A stretch of DNA of 64,000 bases, taken from positions 1 to 64,000 of the forward strand of contig JAOANU010000024.1 in NCBI GenBank assembly GCA_034387635.1. Direction: 5' to 3'. The notes beneath the pieces are model-generated. The model ran no database searches, was not told the origin of the DNA, and was given only the letters and a program-made list of their open reading frames with translations. Of the stretch, positions 56,358 to 64,000 are shown piece by piece. The DNA comes from Rhodosporidiobolus odoratus (lineage: Eukaryota > Basidiomycota > Microbotryomycetes > Sporidiobolales > Sporidiobolaceae). The position numbers were made by a program, and so were the translations under genes. How positions within the stretch are numbered: the stretch's first letter is position 1; each line of letters opens with the position of its first letter.

Positions 56358-57545
56358 ATGCCCCACTTGCTTATTGCCTCCGTTTCCGTCGCTTGGTTCG
56401 CGGCTGCAGTCGCTCATGCAGCTTCCTGGGATTGTACTGCACGCATCGGCAAGACCGCCTTCGACCTGAAGAAGGTGAGCTGACCTCGTCCATCCTCATC
56501 ATCCCCACTCGCTGATCGCCACAACGACCACAGCTGGACGGACTGCATGAATGGGAGTCGCAGACAGCTACACCTCCGACCATCACCAAGGTATGTTCTC
56601 CAGCCTTTGAGCTGATCGAGGCCTTCTTTCCCTGACCCAAATCTCCGTCATGATCATCAGACCCGCTATCAACTCTCGCTATGTTCCAGCCTACCCGACC
56701 CAACACAAGGAGAAGACGACTGTCCCTCCGGCTCTCGACTCTGCATGCGGACCTATTCTTCGAGATCAGGTCTCGAAGATCGACTACTCAGCGTCGTTCC
56801 GGTAGCGGGGGAGATTGGAGCGGGAGACTTTGAGCCAAAGGCGAGTGAAGCGGATGGGTATCAGGTGGATGAGAGGTGGACGCTCGAGATCGGGGGAGGG
56901 AAGTACAATGGGGTCGAGCAGCAGGCGAGGATAGAGATGCGGTGCGATGCAAAGGCGACGGAGGTGAGCCCATCCTTTTCTGCCCAGTCTACAGCTCGTG
57001 CTTACGCTTCACTTGTTGGCAGTCCTTACCCGTCGTGAGAGACTACGACGGCAAAGCTGGTATACTCGAGCTAGAATGGACGACAGCGGCTGCCTGCCCC
57101 GCGTCGACGGACGACAAACCGCCGGCACCGTCTCCCAGTCCTCCTGCACGCGATAACGGCGGTGAGCGGCATGCGGAGCCATCATCAAGCGGAATGGGCT
57201 TTTTCGGCTGGTTCTTTACCCTGTGAGCCAGTTCCTCATCCTCCGCTGCTCACCTGACCTTTCTGTCATGCTGACCCGCCCTGCCAACAGTCTCATATTG
57301 GGCTTCATAGCCTACTTCGCCCTCGGGATATGGAACAACTACAATACATACGGCGCAACCGGTTTCGACGCGATTCCTCATCGCGAACTTTGGCGGGATT
57401 TGCCTTATGTCGTGGCGGACTTGTTCAAGGGTACGTTACGCTTCCCAGTTTCTCTAGGTGGTGGAGCGTTCAGGTACTGACGGTTCTGCTCGCGTGACGC
57501 ACAGGAAGAGGCGGTGGTAGAGATGGCTACTCTTCTTTGGGTTGA
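56358..57545 (+). CDS. ATG27: ATG27, type I membrane autophagy protein
   Basis: A transmembrane protein cycling between Golgi, vacuole and Atg9 vesicles, with a lumenal mannose-6-phosphate-receptor-homology domain. Signal peptide MPHLLIASVSVAWFAAAVAH, then ASWDCTARIGKTAFDLKK. Later exons give LDGLHEWESQTATPPTI, RYQLSLCSSLPDP, DDCPSGSRLCM, YQVDERWTLEIGGG and RIEMRCDAKATE, with lumenal cysteines as in the family. The single membrane span is rebuilt across a splice, GFFGWFFTL|LILGFIAYFALG, then WNNYNTYGATGFDAIPHRE. The short cytosolic tail ends GRDGYSSLG, and YSSL resembles the Atg27 YxxO sorting signal. Six or seven exons. It sits between two broken F-box copies. Confidence 0.9.
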
Positions 57546-59279
57546 TCAGTTCTTCGCATTGTACACGATTAGCCGACCGCCTCTGTGTCCCTCTTAGACC
57601 ATAGTACGAAAGCGCGACCTCTCTCCTCCGACGAGACACGGCGGCTTGACGACGTCGGTTCACAGATCTCGCTACTGACTCCCACTTGCACTCAGCTCTC
57701 CTCCGCGAACGCCTGGCTTCGACAGGCAGATATGTCCTCTTCTACGCAGTACCCTGAGCTCGTGCTACGTCAGCTCATTCGCCCTACTGGGCATTTACGA
57801 GGCTGCATGCGGGGAAATGCGAGAAAAAGGCAGGAAGGAAAGGGCGCGCGGATCCTCCGTTGCCGATGCGCCTACGCCTCGGTCTCGGGACATAGCTTGC
57901 GCCCTTTGAGTGGTCAGCTGAGCGGTCGGGACGAGCATCCTTACTCGACAGGAAACCCTGGCTCTACATCATTTCGCATTTACTGCTCCCTTGCCATATC
58001 GAAGCTTGCCTTGATGTACATCTGTATCAATGCATTTATGCCTAAGTACTCTGTACCGTCAACACGTTTAGCGCGACAAGCTTCTGCCGTCTTCGTGATT
58101 GCCGCAGACCATTCCAACCTGAGCGCATTGCCTGGTTCCGCGGATTTGGTTGCGTGTCGGGCTGCTGTTGGCGCCTCCTTTCGCTGGAGTCGCTTTGTTG
58201 TCCTGTGGGCGTAATGGGCAAGCCGCCACGTAGGGAGGAACAGCAGGGCACCCGCGAGTGAACTGGTGACCTTCTCAAGCCGGCGGAAAAGCAGCGTGTC
58301 CCGCGTTGGGGACAGGCTTTGCCGCAAAGTCAGTGCCTGTACGTGTATACTAGCGATCTCGTGGACAGCAAAGGCAGAATAAAGCATTGAGGCCGCTCTA
58401 GGCGAGTTGCACCTTGGCAAGCCAGCCTTTCCGCTTTCTCCATTGGGTCCTGTATTTCCCAAGAGTTGAGCAGTGTAGAGCGATCACACGCTAGTCGGAA
58501 GTACTAGGGCACCGCTAGCTACACGAGACCGCCAGGCGAACCTTGAGTAGTTCAAACTTGCAACGAAGAGCAAAACACGACTTACTCTCGAAGGTGTGAC
58601 TGCGGTGTGACCGTATCCCGGGGCTGCACTTACGTAGCGGAGCGAGGCGGGCTAGCACAGAGCCCGGCAAGTCTGGCCCGAGCGAGTCCGAGCGAGTCAT
58701 CGGTGCTCCCTGCTGCTTCCGTCCTCCCGCCACTGCTCCATCATTCCACTTTCTGCCATCCGAATCAGTCAGTGCACGTATCTCTGGGGCGCACCATTGA
58801 CCAAGGCACCAGGTATGTCCAACCCTCTGAAATGACCGGGCCAAGAAAGGGAACAAGAAAAGCAGCGGGACAAGGGGATAAGGGTGTGAGGGGAACGGGG
58901 CGCTTTATGCGTTGCTGCTGCAACGCGCACATACCCGGCGGCTCGTCTCTCACACCGGAGGTGATGCCATGGGCGTGCATGTAGCTTGATGGCTTTGTAG
59001 CTTTGTAGCGGTCAGTCGCAGCAGGGTGAAGAGCACATGTCGGAAAAAGGTGGTCTCGTTGCCGGGCAAGCGCGGGCCGCTGATGGGTAGACAGGGCGGT
59101 TGCAATTCGACTTGGACATACTAGAACAGGTCTACGAGCGAGTCGACGTGCGCTGCAGGAGGTCAAAGCGATTTGGTTTCATCAGTTGATGAGTTCGCCC
59201 CTCCCCTTGACCCGCTACAGCTTGTGACTGGCTTTACTACCCTAGTCGAGTACGCTACGTCACAAGCGACACCTCGACC
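57546..59279. other. Intergenic region with weak open frames
   Basis: The longest candidate is a 160-codon minus frame at 57980-58462 containing ALLFLPTWRLAHYAHRT, overlapped by a 209-codon plus frame. Neither has a recognisable domain, so I do not support either as a gene. Near 59120-59190 lies the 5' flank shared with the 55031 F-box copy. Confidence 0.35.
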
Positions 59280-60440
59280 ATGCTCTCTCGCCTTCCCCTC
59301 GAACTTGTTCACACATTGTCCAACTCTCCCTCCCTGCGATAACCTCCCCTCACACATACCGCCAGCGCCAAGATGTTCTTCTCGCTCTAAGCTAGACGTG
59401 TGAGGCTGTGCGAATGATTGCGAGCCGCTCTTGAGCCAAAGCAGACAAAACAGCCGATCTTCTCCTCGAGGCGTTGCAGCGAAAGGAGGCTAGGGGTCAG
59501 CGGATCAAGGCGCTCTTCCTCGCAGAATGTGGAGTCAAGGGCTGGGACTATACCCTCGAAAGTTTGATATGCTGGCCGCCGCAGCAGTTGTACGCATCCT
59601 TCGTTGCGCTGATGCCTCATCTCGTGGACCTTCGGTTCTGTTTGCAAGGGGTGGACCTGGCGGATTTGCAAACCCTCCAACGTACGCGTAGCATTTCCCT
59701 CGGCCTGTAGGAGTTTCTGACCTACTATCGGTCCTCTCGCAGATCTCCGTCGCCTCGTTGTCTCCAACTCCATCCTCCTCGCCTTCGCGCCTACATCCCT
59801 CTCCTTCCCGGGTTTCGAAGAACTCTCCATCGTGTGCAGCGACGTGCCCGTCTCTCTCCTTACCCCGTCCGCTCTTCCGTCTCTCAAAACTCTGCATCTG
59901 CGACTCCTTGACTCTGCCACCCTGGGCAAGGTCAACCTCCCCCTCCTTCTTGCACATGTCAGGACCTTTGTCAATTTCCTCGACCTCACAGATAGCCTCT
60001 CACTCGCCATCTCAAGCTCGTCGCCTTCTATCGGCCAACGAATCCTGGTAGACTTTCGCACCTTCAACCCAGATTGGCAAGACCCAGACCGCGAGCTGTT
60101 GTCTCTCCCTCGTCCACCATGCTCGACTCAACCCATACGCTGAATCGGGGAACACAAAGGATCCGATCGCGTCGACCGCGGAAATGTGTCACGACGTAGT
60201 CCACCTGTCAGGCATTGTGGCTCGAGGAGGAACACCCAAACTTTCTCTGCTCATTCTTCCGGAGTATCTCAGTATGGACTTGATGCTTGGGTCCTATTCG
60301 ATGGGGGTAGTTCAGATGTCGGGAGCTTTGCATGTCTGCCAGCGTCATGGTGTCGAGGTTGTGTTCGAGCCTACCCGTTCACCCCTCTCTACGAATCTTT
60401 CATCTCGCCGCATTTCCGGCGGACAGGCGCGCGGTGGTTG
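59280..60440 (+). pseudogene. Most degraded F-box-like family copy
   Basis: DNA at 59280 matches the start of the intact gene (MLSRLPLELV) but loses frame within 12 codons and reaches a TGA. Later pieces align in order: RIKALFLAECGVKGWDYTLE (a counterpart of RVSALFLVGEG...), MPHLVDLRFCLQGVDLADLQ with an intron at the same place, LRRLVVSNSILLAFAP, FEELSIVCSDVPVS, ALPSLKTLHLRLLDSATLG, TPKLSLLILPEYLS and HGVEVVFEPTRSPL. Several frameshifts and stops separate them. It is clearly a dead relative of the 52031 gene. Confidence 0.75.
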
Positions 60441-60874
60441 CACACACTTGGCCTGCTGTGAAATGCACCTCTCTTTCGATGAATGCGCAGTTTCGCCCCC
60501 CCGTACCGGTAGTTCGTACGAGACCGGGAGCGAAACTGACTGTCGCGCGCGAGGAAGAGAAGAGTACGCTGTAGCTGTGCCGGACTCCCTGGCCGTACTT
60601 GACTTCCTACTCCCTCAACAAATCCTCAACATGCTTCAAGAGAACACAATCGGATCTGGACGCTTTTCTCGCAAAACCCGTTCCAATGCAGTATGTAGAG
60701 ATTCGGTCGAACGACAGAGGGGGCGGGGAGAGAGAGCTCGGAGACAAGGGAGACTGACGGCATGCCAAGGCCTGAGGAGTCCCAATGATGCTTAACCCAT
60801 CCTGCGGAGAAGACGACCGCATCAATTGCTCATTCTTGAATCAAGAATGTCAGACCAGAAGAAAGAGCCGCGAC
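60441..60874. other. Convergent intergenic region
   Basis: This lies between the dead F-box copy and the PRP18 stop. No gene supported. Confidence 0.35.
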
Positions 60875-62625
60875 TCACTTCTGCGAAACGTCATCAGGGG
60901 GTCGGACGGCTTGAGCGAAGGTGAGCTGTAGTACGTTACAGCGGAAGATTGATCGTTTGCGGAACGTCAGGGGGTTAGAGGGACGCGAGGCAGGGTCGAC
61001 AGAGGGGTAGGAAACAAGTGGTGTAAGGCGGACACAGAGAAAGTTAGTATCGGACCGACAGAGAGACACAGAGAGAGAAGGCATCGCGCAAAAACGTACC
61101 AACCTCTTCAAACTCTGAATATATTTCCTACTCGTCTCATCATTCAGAACGTGAGCCACATTATTGCTGTGAATCTTTTCCCTTCCACTGCGTTCATGAA
61201 TTCCAACCATGGTGACTCCGATGGGCCAAGGGGCATTTCCGATGGATAATCGAAGGTAGGCATCGTTGGCTTTTAGGTATTCTCGGATTTGCATGTAGTG
61301 GGCTATTTGGGAGAGGTTGGGGAGGACGTCGGGGGGTAGATCCTGCGCGTCGAGAGCGCTCGAGGAGGAAGAGGGGCACGAGAGAGTGATCGGAAAAGAG
61401 TGATCATCAGCGCCTCTTCTGATGCACCATACATCAGACTAGCACGGAGAATCGGAGGCGGGCTCACCCTCTTCCTCAGTTGCCTAAACAGCGGCTTCAA
61501 GTACTCGGCACTCGTGGCGCAGGTCGCTGCGGCGACTTTGCCTTGAGTTGAGCGTTTGACGGATTCGGGTCGGAGGGTGAGGGAGACTTCCCATTCTTTC
61601 AGGACGCGCTGCAGGGGAGAACGGTAAGAAAAAGGCGGGATCGGGGAGAGGAGCCGATGACAGGGAGATGGGGAGATGAAGACGACGAGGAGAGGACGGA
61701 CGCGCACCTTGAACGCGTGATAGACCTGAGGATAAAGCTTGTGCGGGTTGGTCTTGAGCAAACCGAGATCGACAATGACTTCCTCGTCCTTCGGATTTGG
61801 CTCCTTGTCCCCATCCCCGACCTCCAGCTCCATCGCATCCTTCTCCTCAGTGGGCGTGTCTGCGTCTGATGGAGCAGCCGAAGACGCGAGCGGGGTTCCC
61901 TCTTTTGCCTTGCCTTTGCCCTTTTCTCCACCCAACGGCGTCCCTGTCCGACTCGGCAGCGCACTGCCCGGTTTACTCCCTGCACCTCCGCCTCCTCCTC
62001 CTCCTCCTCCTCCTCGCTTACTAGCCTCCTCCACCTCAGCCCTCCTCTCTTCCCTCTCCAAAGCCCTCTGCATCTCGTTCCTCTGCCCAGCGACTCCGGA
62101 ACTTTCATTCTCACGTTCGAGCAACTCGAGGGCACGAAGGCGGAGTCGACGGTCTTTGTCGGATTCGCCAAAGAGGCGGATAGGTTGGGCTTTGAGCCGG
62201 AGTCGACGGATGGCTTCGGCGTCCGAGACGAGGTATTTTTCTTCGGAGAGGGTGGCGGCGGCGGCGGCGGCGGCGAAGGCTGGGTCGAGAGCCGAGGTGG
62301 CGGAGGAAGAGGGTGCGGCGGGAGAGTCGGCGGAGGAGGGGGAGGCGGGTGCGGGAGAGTTGGTCGAGGATGGGACTTTGAGGGCAGAGGAGGAAGTGGG
62401 AGTGGAAGTGGGGGTTGAATTGGTACCGTAGAGTTTGGCTTTTCGACGTTGTTCTTTTTCTTGCGCTTCCCGTTGTTCCTGCTCCTGTCTGATGCGTTCT
62501 AGTTCAGATCGTTTGAGGTATTTCTTGGCTGGAGGTTGATCTGAGGCGGTTGAGGAGGAGGACGAGTCGGGTTTGAGGTTGAGGGATCGCTTCTTGGACT
62601 CGATCTCTGCTTTGAGAAAGTCCAT
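60875..62625 (-). CDS. PRP18: PRP18, pre-mRNA splicing factor
   Basis: A U5-associated factor acting in the second catalytic step with Slu7. Start at 62625 ([19 protein letters not shown]). A basic segment follows ([20 protein letters not shown]), then low-complexity Ser/Pro/Thr. The PRP4/PRP18 (SFM) motif is [20 protein letters not shown] followed by [13 protein letters not shown]. An acidic linker precedes the C-terminal Prp18 helical domain: [55 protein letters not shown], then the conserved-loop region [20 protein letters not shown] with [20 protein letters not shown], and [13 protein letters not shown]. The last exon is [16 protein letters not shown]. Five exons. Family order and the [20 protein letters not shown] core make this secure. 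Confidence 0.94.
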
Positions 62626-62760
62626 GGTAAAGTGTAGCCAGTAGTGGCAGTGCGCGTAAGACAGTGGTGGGGGGAGAAGCGAAGGCACGAGCAGTTCCTC
62701 AACTTGGTAGCCACCAACCCAGAGTCTCTCCTTCCCACTCACCTGTATTAACAAGTAGAC
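62626..62760. promoter_or_regulatory. 135-bp divergent promoter of PRP18 and COX12
   Basis: The two start codons face away from each other across 135 bases. No TATA or named site is evident. Co-regulation is possible but not shown. Confidence 0.45.
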
Positions 62761-64000
62761 ATGTCCTCGGAAGACTCCCAGGTATGCACACGCAGCCCCC
62801 ATCCTTTACCACTCGCCGCTGACCGTCTTTCGCATGTTCACTCTGCCATCGACTCTCATTCGCCGCATTCCGCACAACCCACTCACAACGCCCTGCCCGA
62901 CTACTGCCATACCACATCTCAATCTGGTCATTCGTCGACGTCGCTCCGCCGACTCGCTCGCCGAACTTGACTGACAACCTGCCGCCGTCGCCGCCCCGAC
63001 CTTCCTCACCACCCTCACTCGACCTTCCTTGCCGAACCCCGCCTGACGACACGCCGGTCCCGCACCGATCAACTCTCTCGAATCTCAACACCGCGACTAC
63101 GACGTACCTAACACCGTGTCGTGACATCGCCGTTTTTCCCTCCGCTTCTTCTGTCCCTTCGCGGTCGACCTGTCCGGTCCAATCCTCCTTACCATTAGGT
63201 GCGCCTTCCTCCTCGCCTGTCCTGCAGTTTTCCACACGGTTGGCTGACAAAGGGTCGATCGCTCTGAGCAGACCTACGTTCTCGAAACCGCTGGCTTTGA
63301 CGCCCGGTTCCCTAACACCAACCAGTCGAAGCACTGCGTACGTTCCCGTCTACCTGCCTCGCTACCTACTTCGCGGTAGTCAGAGCCGGCTGGCGCTCCT
63401 GTCCCTGTCGACTGGATCGACGTCCCGGCGACTGACTGTTTCTGTTTCGCCCTTTCTGTTTCTTCCGATTATTGTCTCCTTTCTACGAGCAGTTCCAGTC
63501 CTACGTCGTACGTCCTTTCTCTCCTCGAGCCCGTCTGTATACGCATACTCACATCGCCTTTATCGGGGTGCAGGACAACTTCCGCTGCGTCAACGCCAAG
63601 GGCGAGGACTTCCCCGCTTGCAAGACTGTGCGTCCTCCTCCTCCTCCTCCTCCTCTTCATTCTTCTCTTCTCGGTCGATGATAGTGTCTGGACTGACTTG
63701 CGGAATCCAAAAACAGTTCTTCCGTACTTACCACTCTTTGTGCCCGAGTGCGTCCCTTTTTTCCCCAACTCACAAAAATCCTCCATCCCTTTCCCCCTCT
63801 CATTCTCCACTTCCCGCCTACGTCTCTTTGTATGGCAGACCAACTGACGAATCATCTGTCTCTCTCCATGATCCGCGTGCTCGCACCCCCTCACATGAAT
63901 ATATATAGACGAATGGATCGCCAAGTGGGATGAGCAAAGGGAGGAGAACAAGGTTTGTCTTTTTCGTCCTTCTTCTTTCCTTCCTCTTCGCTCTTCCCCT
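62761..64000 (+). CDS. COX12: COX12, cytochrome c oxidase subunit 6b (runs off the window)
   Basis: An intermembrane-space subunit of complex IV. Exons: 62761-62781 (MSSEDSQ, donor gtatgc); an exon from about 63266 with YVLETAGFDARFPNTNQ and SKHC; a 15-nt microexon 63493-63507 (FQSYV); about 63573-63629, DNFRCVNAKGEDFPACKT; about 63717-63748, FFRTYHSLCP; and about 63910-63952, NEWIAKWDEQREENK, followed by a gtttgt donor near the window end. The joined protein has the CHCH pattern: C-FQSYVDNFR-C (CX9C) and C-KTFFRTYHSL-C (CX10C), as in yeast Cox12/human COX6B. The final exon lies outside the window. Intron 1 is ~480 nt, long for this window. Confidence 0.92.
63493..63507 (+). other. COX12: 15-nt microexon of COX12
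   Basis: Flanked by an acceptor gagcag and a strong donor gtacgt, the 15 bases encode FQSYV in phase 0. Only with this exon does the first Cys pair have the family spacing CX9C, so the microexon is supported by protein logic as well as splice sites. Confidence 0.8.

Noticed and set aside
57585..58462. 209-codon plus frame and 160-codon minus frame
   Set aside because: Overlap each other, lack recognisable domains; kept only as a note in the intergenic entry.
1..64000. CRISPR array, operon or bacterial mobile elements
   Set aside because: Sequence is eukaryotic (spliceosomal introns, tRNA introns); no spaced identical short repeats or transposase genes were found.

Overview
This window looks like nuclear DNA of a basidiomycete yeast, most likely a red yeast of the Pucciniomycotina (Rhodotorula/Rhodosporidium-like). 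The reasons are GC-rich and pyrimidine-skewed sequence, compact genes on both strands, many 40-250 nt introns with GTNNGT-type donors and NAG acceptors, intron-bearing housekeeping genes, long Ser/Pro/Gln-rich low-complexity tails, and a fungal-type rhodopsin. The genus is an inference from style. Most genes are multi-exon, so their reading frames are broken into pieces. Spans run from inferred start codon to stop codon, and the exon junctions I worked out by hand are described.

Layout. 0.4-1.3 kb: small secreted protein with a suspicious in-frame TGA. 2.0-4.5 kb (-): seven-helix microbial-type rhodopsin with the retinal lysine. 5.0-5.6 kb (-): small basic protein. 5.9-9.6 kb (+): 1218-residue probable mitochondrial protein. 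9.9-11.3 kb (-) and 11.4-13.5 kb (+): divergent pair, a membrane-anchored methyltransferase and a FIST-like protein. 13.8 kb (-) and 33.0 kb (+): two identical intron-containing tRNA-Gln(TTG) genes inside an old inverted duplication. 14.4-16.4 kb (-): ALG12 mannosyltransferase. 17.5-20.0 kb (-): Myb/SANT-type nuclear protein. 20-24.3 kb: gene-poor, repeat-bearing segment with a 5'-truncated second copy of the ribosomal protein gene at 24.3-25.0 kb (-; uS9/RPS16). 26.1-28.4 kb (+): FAD-dependent oxidoreductase. 28.8-29.9 kb (-): decayed F-box/LRR gene. 30.2-31.6 kb (+): ABHD11/Imo32-type hydrolase. 33.3-36.9 kb (-): RAD17 checkpoint clamp loader. 37.1-40.3 kb (-): unrecognised protein with a nucleotidyltransferase-like signature. 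40.8-41.9 kb (-): small unknown gene. 42.0-46.7 kb (-): a large protein that reads as an array of about seven dsRBD-fold modules. 47.6-51.9 kb (-): DCP2 decapping enzyme. 52.0-60.4 kb: an F-box-like cluster with one intact member and three broken ones, with ATG27 inserted at 56.4-57.5 kb. 60.9-62.6 kb (-) and 62.8 kb to the end (+): divergent PRP18 and COX12.

Functional themes. The window holds RNA metabolism (DCP2, PRP18, uS9, tRNA-Gln and the dsRBD-array protein immediately downstream of DCP2 on the same strand), genome surveillance (RAD17), glycosylation and the secretory pathway (ALG12, ATG27), mitochondria (COX12, Imo32-like, the 1218-residue protein) and light sensing (rhodopsin). No operon logic applies. 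Close divergent promoters are at 11.3 kb, 52.0 kb and 62.7 kb. The strongest candidate for something undescribed is the dsRBD-array gene at 42.0-46.7 kb. The F-box birth-and-death cluster and the rhodopsin lacking the usual proton donor are next.
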